Assembly (NCBI GenBank): GCA_009760855.2
Contig: WPIO01000058.1
Coordinates: forward strand, 1,790,001 to 1,852,000
Direction: 5' to 3'
Length of the DNA: 62,000 nucleotides
From: Cristatella mucedo
Taxonomy: Eukaryota; Bryozoa; Phylactolaemata; Cristatellidae
A program made the position numbers and the translations under genes. Below the pieces are notes generated by a model. The model did no database searches. It was not told the DNA's origin and saw nothing but the letters and a program-made list of their open reading frames with translations. Positions 33,805 to 46,600 of this stretch are shown one piece after another (positions within the stretch are counted from its first letter, which is position 1; every line of letters begins with the position of its first letter).

Positions 33805-34498
33805 GGCCAAATTCTTCTCAGCAGCATGCTAACGATAGTAGGCATACATCCATCCAGGTCTACACCCTTTAATCCTCCTGGACTAAAATCGGCTGAATTA
33901 TCGAGTTAAAAGCAAAACCCTTCACTACGATGACCGATTCCCTAAAGCATTTATATAGCCGTTGACACGTTAGTGTAGAAATCTTCTAAAGCTATTGCCT
34001 GGGGAACTCATCTGATGCATGCCGTTTTGTTGCCTGAGTGGGGTTCAAGCACAGTGCTTGTCTCAATAGTGTTTGACGAAGCTTACAGCAATGTGCATCA
34101 AAATTAAAAATAGGCTGCTGCAATATTTAGGCAGCAGTAGTAACGAATGCTCGCCTAAGAGTAAAAACTAACCTTTGGCACACTAACAATCGACTTGTCT
34201 GTAGCAGTGGAATGTTAGCAGTATGGCATGACTAGCATCTTTCATAGTCCGAAAGACCATGCATTACAAGCGACTATGACTGCAAAACTAGCATATAAGA
34301 TTGTCATGTTCAAAATGATTATTATTAAGATCCCTTAATCTTACAAAGCAAGCCGTAGGAAGCACACCTAGTGCCACGGCTCGCTGCACACAGTCCGGGC
34401 AGAGAAGGACCCTCACTCGACCGTGGGAACCAAAAATCCGTGAGACAGGCAATTCGAGGGACGGTGGTCGAACGATTTCGGAGTAGAAGTACTAAGCA
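33805..34498. other. Downstream flank of COASY
   Basis: No supported gene. It includes the presumed 3'UTR of COASY; no canonical AATAAA was seen on the minus strand in the 180 bases after the stop. Confidence 0.4.
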
Positions 34499-34699
34499 CT
34501 ACCCCGAATACGACTGCATGCGATTCTGAAGAAGAGCCCATGCTTTCGCAACTTGCTTGTGCGTAGTCTCATATTCCCAAAGACTGCAGAGGACGACGTT
34601 CGACCGATCAATACGTTCTTCGTTAGCCATCTGGGCAGCGATTCGGCGCTTCGCCTCCTCTTCTGACCATCCATTTCGCTCAACTGATCGGCGAACGGC
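34499..34699 (-). CDS. COASY: COASY exon 9 (C-terminus and stop)
   Basis: Acceptor CCTGTCTAG, stop TAG at 34501-34499. Encodes [49 protein letters not shown] and [16 protein letters not shown]; the RN-S--EA--R pattern is the kinase lid. Confidence 0.93.
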   Translation of the reverse strand, partial: AVRRSVERNGWSEEEAKRRIAAQMANEERIDRSNVVLCSLWEYETTHKQVAKAWALLQNRMQSYSG

Positions 34700-37600
34700 C
34701 TAGACAGGCGGTAAGGAAAACTTAGTAAGCAACGACGAAATATAAACTTGAAACAGTTCTGACGGATGACGGCACTCACAACTGCTGTCCATTTAGCATA
34801 TTTAACTTGACATGATCAGTATACGTCGAAATCCCATGTGCCTCGTGCCTTGCACTAACGTAACAAGTGCAAACATTAAGGGACCGAGGAGGTACCGCTA
34901 GGTCGACAAGAGCCAAGTGAGGGTCAGCTCGATTGTGCTTTGCTTACCTCTGCAGGTGGAACAACGGAAGACCACACCTCGTGCACTGCACTCTGCCAAC
35001 CTGCTTCCAACAATAGTGTAGCCTCTAGCACGATGCATGACTTGCCTAAAACAGAACAGAATTACTACAACTAGCTCACAACCTGCGATGCAACCAAAAC
35101 CCAAACTGACTGCAACACTTGCAACTTACTGCACACAGTTTTCATGTTATGTAAGACCAGTGACACCTAACGACAAAGCGATGCAAATACCTGCAGCAGC
35201 CAAGTCAGCGATGCACTGCACTGCCAGTCTCTGTGTTGCAGGCCAAACGATAGCATTAAGTTCGGCCAGGCTGAGCTGCAATGCAAGGTAAGCTCAGGGT
35301 GCTTCTCTTATACCGACAGAGACGAGCTGAGCGGTCTGAATACAAATCTCCAGCCCGCAAGAGCAGCATAACCCAAGGCAGCAAGACAGAGGCTGCAGTC
35401 GATTGAATGCATCAACTTTACATTTGAAATCAAACCTTATTGCTGAAGACTATGGCAGCCAATGCTTTCCTGTCAATCTCCATGCTATCTGGTTTAACGA
35501 TGGATGGTCCAAAGGTATCGACCATTTTTTTGTACGCTTCCCCGCTGGGCTCGTAGGCTTTGTGTGCTGCCATTAAAAAGTAAATACATAAGTAAATGGT
35601 GCCACTCTGGCATACATGAGCAAAAGTGACAATGTGCACATACAGCAACTAAGTCTGCTGTATCACTGGCTCATCCACTATAATTACTAATACAGCACAG
35701 TGATGGAACTTTCATAAGGTCGAAAAAAGCAAGCATGCACGCAAACATAGGCTACACGCCAACATAGCCACTACAAAGATGTGCACATGAATTGGTAACG
35801 ATGTCATGATACTTGCTGTGGCACAGTTACTTTTAATAAGAATAATAATAATAATAACATACTTGATAAAGTGTTCTCAGAGAACTCAATCTCTTTCTAG
35901 ACACTTTACATTTGCTGCAAAGGAAACACGATCGAATAGTTAGTGGCAGCATGCTCAATAAACAACAAGAATAACATATTAGGGGTGCCATGCACTCCAG
36001 AGGTCTCGGCAACGAACCAGCTCATTAGTCGGAGTTCTAATAACTAGCTGAACCATACACTTAAGGATTAGTTAAAAAGCAAAGCCAATAAGTAAGATAG
36101 CAACTTTGCAAAGGCAGCAAAGTGCAGCAGCTTATGCCAAGCCACTGTAGCACAGTCTTCGTGAAACACAAAGCCACGGGGGTGAGATACAAGCAGAGGC
36201 CATTCGAAAGCCAGCTGAAGTACTGGCGCATCAAGTATATGGACTACCTTTATGTATTGGTCAACTGCCCAACGGTGTCATTGTCGTCATATGATATGAG
36301 AATTCGTAAATAATCAGTTACTTGAGACTGGTACACTACGTGGTGCTCATAGACAGGTTGCACTGGATAAGAAAGGTTAGATGAATATTAAGAGGTGTAA
36401 GAGTACCAAAAGGATAAGTGAAACTTCAGACTACAGTGATGGCATTGCTGGTAGAAAATGCACTGTATATAAAACAAAGGTAAATATAATAAAGCTAGCA
36501 AAGGATCCACAAAACTGTAAAAATCCAAGATCTATAATGATAGAGATTAGCTGCACAGCAAAAATACACGTGGGCCATGTCAGTATCATCCAAAGTAGGC
36601 ACCCAGACGTCTACTACCAACCACTTCCTTTACTGCTTCCACACGAGCTCCTTGATTCGAGATCCTTGTGATGATCTAGATGATCACTTCTCTAACTACT
36701 TTATCAGCAAGATAGACAAGATCAGGGAGTCCATCCCAAAGGTAACAGCATCCCCACTGGACTTTTGTTCCTCGGAAACATCCACACAGGATTCATCTCC
36801 CTCAATTCAGTGCAGCACCTCAATGAATGTATTCAAGATGGCCACCAGCTACCTCATCATAAAATTCATTTCCTAGTCAAAGAAGAATATTTGCCCTGTA
36901 GACCCTATTCTCACAGCCCCACTTGTGCAATATACAGAGTTGTTGCAGGCATGATTAACTAGCATAATAAATATATCATGATTAACTAGCATAATAAATA
37001 TATATCTTGTCCTGTCCCTTTCAAAGAGGCTGTACTTGAGCTCCTCATTATGAGAGCAACACTAGACCAAATGAGCTTGAGCAACTTCTGCCCAGTATCC
37101 ATACTACTGCTCTTATCAGAGACAATAGACCGAGTCGTGGAAGACCACTTGAACTCTAACAGTGAAACTTCAAACCAACCACATACACTCCAGTCAGGTT
37201 TTAGAGTTAATCACTCCACTGAGTCATTGCTTTGGGTGTATCTTTGGTTGTACCTTCTCAGGAATGCAGACTGAGTTAAAGTCACTCTGCTTGTTCTGGT
37301 CTTTCGGCAATCAAGTCCTTCTAGAGAGTCTCTCATCTAGACTGGGCATCGCTGGTACTGCACTGCAATGGTTCAGGTTCTAGCTTAGCAAAAGACTACA
37401 TTACAGAGTATTAATGTCAATTGACTAAGGTCAACCTAGGAACCACCGAAGCATGGGACACCTTAGAGCTTTGTGCTTGGTTAAATTCTTTTCACTATGT
37501 CCTTCTTACCACTGTGATTTTGCCAAGAGCAATCTTACCTTTCACTTCTATGTCGGTGACACATAGCTGCACCTATGCTTTGATCTTCTAAACCCCCTAA

Positions 37601-40600
37601 GCACGTCAAATTCTACCAACTACCATGCTGCATGTACTGCTGAAATCTTTACTTAGATGGCAGCAAACTTTCTCAAATTGAATTATGATAAAACCAACTT
37701 ATTAGTTATGGTCAAACCAAGTGTGTCTCAAAAATTGAAAAACTTAGCACTCAAAATCGACTCTGCCACCATATCTCCTGTAGCATATGTACAAAATCGG
37801 GTGTGCTGCTCTAAAGTAGCCTTTCATTACACAACATCAGCTCCACAGTCAAGTCTGCCGACTTTCACCAGTGTAAAATCTCAAAAATTTGGTCTTGCTT
37901 AGACCGGGATACTACATCGAAGTTGGTCAATGCATTTGTGATATCCCGACTAGACTTGTGTAATTCGCTGCATGCAGGGCTACCGGCTGCTTGTGCAATC
38001 AGGTGCTTACAGTTGGTGCAAAGCTCTGCAGCTAGGCTGGTCTGTCGAGAGCCGTGCAGTTGCCACACAACACCACTTCTTGCCGACCTGCACCGGCTAT
38101 CAATCAAGAAAGGCGTGTACTTGAAAGTTTGTTACTTACGATTAGATCTGTTAATACTCTTGCTCCATCTATCAAAATTACTACCCGATCAGATTAAGCT
38201 TCATATCACCTGCTCTTCAGGCTCAAGTCATGTGGCTGAGGTTCAAACCAACCTTAAATCCTAAGGAGAACATGCCCTAAGTTCGTGCGCTCCCAAAGCC
38301 AGTGAACTCACTCCTGACTGTCATCACGACGTCCCCTGGCCTGACGATATTTGAAGAGAAGCTGAAAACGCACCGATTCCTCGAAGCATCTATTGGGTCA
38401 GTGTGCATTGCCCTTTGTGTAGTTATGCGTGCTGAACCCGTGCATGAAAAATCGCCATGCTTCCTTTATTGTATACGTTCAGTGATTAGAAAGAACTTTA
38501 CTTCTCTCAGGATGTTAATAATTGTTATGATTATTGTGTACTGCAAGAAAGAACTGGTTTTATGATAAGGTATCAAGAAGTAATTCTCAGAGGTGTATTG
38601 ATTTTGTTTCTATGTATCATTTAGTTCGTTATCATTAAGATTGTGTCCTTTTTAGTTTGCTGTTTTTCGAATGTTAATGAGGTCTATACTTTTTAACAAT
38701 GGCCATCTTTCGAGATCTACTAGGAATAATTGCATAATATGACCGAAGATTAAACTAATTCAAGCGAAGATTTAATAGGCCAGTGTTACATGATCTAACT
38801 ACCTATGAAGCATTTACAATGGAGCCTCGTCCATCAATAACTCACACTTTTGCTTTACTCTGCATGCCTTCTTCTAATTAGGAACCTTATGAGGGCAGCT
38901 TTCCAGCTAATTTGTGCTGTAAAACGCCGACATAGCCACAGTGGTGGCTTTATTGACATGGACCCTGAGAATGGAGGAAATATCACAATATTGTCACTTG
39001 GGATTTTATTGTCCAATTCTCTGATCTGAGAAGTCAGCACTTATCCAAAGATCCCTATATTTTTTTTCTGTAACTCAACGAAGCCGCAAAGACTAGGTGG
39101 ATGTTAACAGAACCTTTTCAGTGGTGCTGAACTGCTACTTCCATGCTACTCACTATCTTAACTGCTCTTCTGACTCTGCTGTGCTTCCCACTTTCTCTTT
39201 GTTTCGTGAGACGAAGTCTGGTGGCTTCCGAAGGCGTACCAAAAGCCGCTCAGACTGCGAGTGCACGATACAGAGCTCTCTTGAGTAACGCCCACATGGT
39301 CTTTATGACTTTGTGGAGTTACAGATGGAGATACAACAACCAACCAACCAACAACAGAACCAGAACTATTTTCTTTAGTGCACTCAAAGCCTAAGCAGCT
39401 TCCGGTATGCACATGGCAGCCGATTGACTTCAACTTACGAAGAAAAACGAAAGTGGGAAACATGGCTGAGTCAGGAGGGCAGTTAAGACAGTGAGCAGCA
39501 TGAAAGTAGCAGCTCAGGACAGCTGGAAAGGATGGCCACAGTCGGCTGCAGCTGAAAAGATTTTGAGCAGAATTATGGACGTAAGTTCCACAGTCTGGGA
39601 CTTGCATGGCAAAGGCTTCGGTATTCATCGTTCTTAAAACGTGAAAAAGGAACAGTTAATTTATTGTCCAAAGAGAACCTGATAACACGAGGAGGCTAAA
39701 ACTTATACGGCAGTTCAGCTAGGTATAAAGGAGCCAAGCCATGGTGGGCCTTGTGGATCAGTGTAGGAATTTTGCTTTGCTTTCCTCGATCGACCGGGAA
39801 CCATTGTATCTTCTTCGGCAAAGGAGGCACGTGGTCGAACTTCTAGGACTTGTTAACTGACCTTACAGCTATATTCAAAACGAGCGTTGAACCCTTAAAG
39901 GCTTTTTTTTAGTGGCCCAACCAAGAGGAAACTGGAATAGGCTAGGCTAGACAGAACAACGAAGCCAGTTCAACTTCTAGAAAGCCACCTTTGTAGATAG
40001 TCCCTAATCCTAGACAGGGATCGGGCGTGATGTCCAGCTTAGAAGGCCGTTTTCTTAACACAAATTTCAAAATTATAACTTTTATTAAAGAGGAAACCTT
40101 AATTCTGATTACATGGTGCCGGGCACACAACAGCTTCACGAGTTGGAATAGGAAAATCTACTCCAGCAGGCTGCTTGGGGTTTCCTATGAGAAGTATGGC
40201 TTTACTACCTTTTTTAAAGAAGATAGGCCGACATCCAGGATCGAACAAAATACAGAGAAATCATATAGTTTATCGGTCACTGCAGCAGATTCTGACCATT
40301 TGAACCAAATATAAGCATAGATAGAGAGGAACAAAGAACGAAGAGGACTCTTGTGGGACTCCAAAAGCTTACTGGAATAGAGACTTCACAGCCACATTAG
40401 ATGGATTCAACACGATTGAACAAGCACGATTTGAAACACGTGGGTGCCTCGTCTTCTAGACTTGTTATTAATAGTTCAAGCATGATTTTGTGATAAATAG
40501 TGTCAAAAACAGCTGACAGACCAAGCAGGGCCAGAACCACAACATTGTCATCATCATTGCAGCTTAAACAGTCATTAGTCACATGAAAAAGAGCAGTTTA

Positions 40601-43600
40601 AATGGAGTGGCATCGCTTGAATTCCGAATGAAGTGATCCGACTATACATTCTTTTCAATGTGTTCCATAAACTACTTTATGACAATATTTTCGAGAATCA
40701 TTGACAATAAATGAAGAGGGGAAACTGCATGCTAATTTGCTAGGACCTCTGAATCCACATCAGGCTTCTTAACTAATGGCCGAATGTTGGCCGATTTAAA
40801 AGGCTTAGGAATGACCCAGCTATAAAGAAGCATTTAACTTAGAAGCATTAAAAACTAGCGTTGTGGCTGGACTAAGTTTTCTATGAGTGAAGACCAAAAA
40901 GGGGGCAGTATTTGGTCTTCAGAAGGCAGATTCCTTTTAATAGACTTTATCAAGGCTGCCACTTCGAATGCAGAAACCTCGGAAAATCGCTAAAGGTCAA
41001 AGATTGTGACTCCAAAAATAGCTTTAGTCTGAGGGGACTTTATGAATGACTGAGTATGGTCTTTTTCAACGAAGAAGTCAGAAAATGCATAGGTTTAACC
41101 GTTAATATCCGGGAGTGAGACCTCTAACAGTTGGCAAGCCAACGATTTACGGTATGTATTTTTTTAGTCTCACTGGCAGGACTTAAGTTTTCGAGTGAAA
41201 AAAGAAAGCCTTGGTTTTTCTAAGCTTCTAGGTGTAGATTCAAAGGAAGTCTTGAAACTGGCCAGATCGTCCTCAGACCCAAACTCCTTAAAGAGACATT
41301 CAATCCTGCACTTTATCCGGTTCATCTTTTGAAGTTTTCTGGCAAATTAAAGGGAATCTCAACAACTCTGTATATGCACAGAATGAAGGGGAGCATGTTT
41401 GTCAAGAACACTCCTACATTTCGAGTTTAATGCATCAATAAGGGTATCGAGGCTGTCGGCCGAGTCCGGGTGCAGATCTAAAAGACCATCACCACAAACA
41501 GAGTTCAAAACTTTCTCATCGATGTTTTTTCAAGTTATGTCACTAGAAAAACTCGATGCTACCCAGTATATAGTAGCAAACATAAAAAGTAAATACAATT
41601 CAGCAACTATGCTAGATAGTCTGCAGTCAATTGAGAATGTTAGTGAGGCAATCATTCCTTTAAATCACGAGATCTAGAACATAGCCACCAATATGAGTCG
41701 TATCACTAATGTTTCGGACCGAGCAAACGTTCTCCAGAGAGCCGAGAAATGAGCGTACCTGACTGATGCTATGGTCGACTACATGAATATAATAGTCTCT
41801 AGCAATACATGCTGATTTAACAGCCATTTTTGTATAGCGGCTAAAGAGCCCTTAAGGCTATCATCACCGCTTGCAGCAGCAATAGAGGATCCCCACAGCA
41901 GCATTCGAGCCCACAACCTTTGAACTAAGATCGTTGGGTAAAGCAGCTGCCTCACCTGATGGGCTACTATATAATAATAATATTAATAATAATAATACAC
42001 TTGATAAAGCATAATCAGAGAACTCAATCTCTTTCTAGGTGCTTTACACTTGCTGCAATGGAAACACAATCAATTGGTCAATGGTATAATGCTTGATAAA
42101 CAACATGGATAACATGGTTATGGATGACATGCACAGGGTCAGCATGCAAGCATAGTTAGTGGCAGCATGCACAGTGTAAACATGCATAGGCACATAAAGA
42201 ACGAATCACAGGGACCCACTAAATGCTGTGATCAATAGATGCGCTTTGTGTTTGTTTTTAAATTAGGTCAAGTCAGGAGATGTCGTGATGCAAGTCGAGA
42301 GTGCGTTCCAGGCTTTGAGAGCATTCCAACTAAAGGCATGGTCTCCCAAGGATTTTAGGTTTGTACGAGGTATTGGTAAACTGTTTGATACCGAAAAGCA
42401 TGTGGTACGATGCTCCGCCTGGTAGGGGGAGTAGATCTGAGGGATAGGTTGGAGCCAAAGAATGAAGTGACCTAAAAGTGAGTGACAAAACCTTGAAGTC
42501 GATCCGTGGCTTGACTGGTAGCCAGTGCAGGTCGGCGAGAAGTGGGGTGATGTGGAAACTGCGACCCAATCAATAAAAGCACGCTACAGACCAAGACCTT
42601 GGTGAGGAACTAAACAAACACTCTTTCATAAACAAGGTTGGATAGCAAGAAGGGAACCGGTAGATCACAATTGTGAGAGGCATGGTCTTTGATTGAGATC
42701 TGATAGTAATTGATTTAAAAGATTGTCAATGCGAAAAACCACAGGTCTTATAGTCAATTTTGCCTCTGCGGTACATGTGGAGTTCCAACTGATTCTGTGC
42801 AGTACGAAGTATCAGGGAATCTGAAAACGACGTCGTCAGGGGGCTACTGGCGAGGCATACACGATGGACAAGCAATAATCAGACTAAGCACGAAAACGTG
42901 CAGTGCAGTAATCACAGGAGCTAACTTTGAGCCTGACTAGCTGCTTAAATAATACCAGTATATATAAGACAACACTAAGTGTCGAGCCCTCTGGCTAACT
43001 ATGTTTACGGTGGTTTCATCATATGGCCCCATACCAAAGTGCAGTTGCAGTTACAGGTAGAGCTACTTCACAGAATGGTTATCTATACTAGATCTCACCG
43101 AGCTTGTCACAGTCGATGATTCCAGCTCCAAAACTCTCTAGACGTTTGCAGATGGTTGACTTGCCGCTGGCAAGACCACCGGTGAGTCCAATTATGTAGG
43201 GTCGAGCAGGTAGAGAAGGATGAGGCTATAATTCACCAAGAATAAACGAACTTGCAAGCACCCAGAAAGCAACAAATGGGCACCAGCTTCATGAGTGTGA
43301 TCAGTTATATGCCATGCAAGAACAGCTCAACAACTAGCTAAGCAGGAAGGCTTAGCCTCAGTCCAGTGCACACACATATTTCAGAAGAATGCTTGATAGG
43401 GCGTACGATAGTGAGTCGTTGGCAAGTAAAAACTACTCCAGAAATAGTCTGGGTATCACCGTGTCTGAGCTAACATACACAATGACAGGCCTATCAAGGA
43501 TATGTGAATGCATCTTAATTTTTCAAAGTGAATTTTCTCTCATGCAAGTTTTCACAGATATCGCCAAAAAAAGCAATCAAAACACAAACGTGGCATAGAA

Positions 43601-46600
43601 GCACCACCGACAGGTACCCAAAAACGCTCACTATTGACAGGACTAAAGAAAGCATACCAGCGACAGTACAGTGCAACTCCTGCCGACGGCACTAAGACAC
43701 ACACCAGCAGTGGTGGCCGGATGACTGTCCCGAGCAGTCTTCGCCTTAAAGACGACGAGCTGATCTTTGCTTCATCCTCTGGGCCAAGGAGGTCAGCACA
43801 GTCCTCGAGCAATGGTACGACGTGCACGGACAACGGCGGCATGCCCTGCAAAGATCCATGCCTACTATAAAATAGGCCAAAATGCAACAAAGACCGTCTG
43901 CTGTGTTTAGGAAACCAATATGACTCTACATTCCAAAATCACTTTGATATGCATGCTTTGTAGGTTCCAACATCCAACTAAGAGAGAATGTTGCAGAAGG
44001 AAGCAATTTCATATTGACTCTACCATGGACAACAAAGGCTCTCACTTCAATCGAAGAACTATAGTGCCTACGGTCACAGGCTTAGAAGGCCAATGCCAAA
44101 AGCACACAGCCACACGAGTCTACATGACGATCCAAAGTTATAGAAATTATTAAGCCGGCACATGCCTGCACTAACTTGGCATGCATTTTTACAGTTGCAC
44201 TTTAACAATTTGTTTCTAAAACATGGATGCACTTATGCAAATGAGGTGATTGTAAACACATAATGCTCTGAAAGGATATATTAAAGGAGCAAGCACAACA
44301 CTTCCACTTTAGAAAGCATGTCACTGCAGCGCGAACAATGAAGGAGCCGTTATCCCAGTCCGAATCACTATACCTGTGCTTCACGTCTATCGTTGATCAT
44401 AGCAGCACCTCGCTTGGTCTCCTCACTGACCACAATGCACTCGAGTTCTCTCTCAACAACAGCTGGTCCAAAAGAATCAGTCAGTGGCACAATACGGTAT
44501 TGTAAGCTAGGCTTAATGTCTGTGATAAATGATAGGACTGCATCTGTCCGGATATTAATCGGTTCAATTAGCTCAGATAGAACTTTCTCTAAAAAAAAGA
44601 AATAACCATATGTAATGAAAGATATACAAGCAAATTACAGCCAATGCAAAAGCTCGAAACCAGAGCAGCCGAAGTAAGAGAATATGGATGCTGTAATGAC
44701 GAAGATTGCCCACAAGTCATCACTAAAGATTTCTACCATAGGGCTCATTGCTCGGTTGTGAGCTTCTCTTTGCAGCAAATGTAAAGCGCCTAGGAAGAGA
44801 TTGGGTTCTCTGGGGCGCTTTATCAAGTGCATTAGTATTATTATTATTATTATTAGCTCTTACTCATTAGTGGTTCTTAAAATTAATAATAATATATTTG
44901 ACATAGCGCCCTCAGACAACTCGATCTCTTTCTGGGTACTTTACATTTTCTGCAAAGGAAGCACAATCGAACGGTTAGTGGCAGCACACTAAACAAACAA
45001 CAAGAATAATATGTTTAGGGGTGACATGCACAGGGTCAGCATGAAAATATGGCTAGTGGCAGCATGCAGTATCAGCACGAATAAGCACATAAAGAACAAA
45101 TCACAGAGACCCACTAAATTCTTAGATTAATGGATGATTCGTATGAGGCATGAGTAAACAATTCAATTCCGAAAAGCAGGTGGTACGATGCTTAGCCTGG
45201 TGGTGGAACAGATCTGATAGATAGGCTGGACCCAAAGAATGAAGGGACCTAAAAGGGAGTGGGAAAACCGTGAAGTCGATGCGTTGCATGACTGGGAGCC
45301 AGTGCAGAACAGCAAGAAGTGGTGAGATGTGGCAACTTCGAGGCTCATGACAGACAAGCCTAGCTGCAGTTTTGTACCAGCTGTAAGCACCTGATTGCAC
45401 AGGCCGGTAGAAGAGCAAGTAGTGAGTTACAGAACTCGAGATGTAACAAATGAATGGACCAATTTAGATGAGGCTTCAAAATGGCTGCCGGCTGGTTCCA
45501 CAGTGAATCACCCACAGAAACAGCACCAATAAAGCAAGACCTAACTACCACACCTGTTTCCAAACAAGCTTGGAGCAGGCACTTAGTTTTGATGCAGTTT
45601 CAAGAAACTTAATCCACCAAATGCATTCCTTGGATCTAGAAGCCAGAAGCCTTAGCAGGCCAGATCCAGTTATTGGTGCGTTGGCAACCAGCGTTTCCTC
45701 AAGCAGGGAGCAGGTGAGCAAGCAGTCTCTAGGCTTGATGGAGTAAAATAATGATCTAGATGCCAAATAATTATGTAGGCAATGAAAAACTCAGTAAAGC
45801 TACCTAACTAAGTATTTGGGATACCGAGCTGAACAACTGTATCTGAATACTACTGATACTGCTTTCAGATACATAGCATTGCTAAAATTCGGGCTCTTTT
45901 AGATAATGATACCACGTCTTAGTTGGTCCGTGAATTTGTGACATCCGGTCGTGACTCTGTAACTCACTGCTTGCTGGCCCACCGGAATGTACAATCAGGA
46001 GCTTATAGCTGGTGCAAATGTCAGCAGCTAGGCTTGTCTGTTGTTAGCGTAGCAGTTGCCACACCACAAAACTTCTCACCGACCTTCACTGGCTCCCAGT
46101 CAAGCAATGAACCGACTTCAAGGTTTTGCAGCTCACTTTTAGGTCACTTCATTCTTTGGCTCCAGCTACCAATCAAATCTACTCCATCGGCCAAGCATCG
46201 TACCACCTGCTTTTCGGAAACTAACTGTTTACCTGTACCTCGTACAAACCTCAAATCCTTTGGAGACCGTGCATTTAGTTCGTATGCTCCCAAAGCCTGG
46301 AGCTCCCACCGACTTGAGTCCCAACATCCTCTGAATTTACCACATTTAAAAAGAACTTAAAAACACCTATTTAGAACAGCATTTAGTGAGTCCCTGTGCT
46401 TCGTCCTTCATGTGCTTATGCGTGCTGACACTGTGTATGCTGCCACTAACCACACTTGCATGCTGATCCTGTGCACGTCACCCCGACACCCCTAACCATG
46501 TTTTTCATGTTGTTTATCAAGCATGATATTACTCACCATTGAATTGTGTTTCCCTTTGTACCAGATTTAAAGCACATAGAAAGAAATTGAGTTCTCTGAG

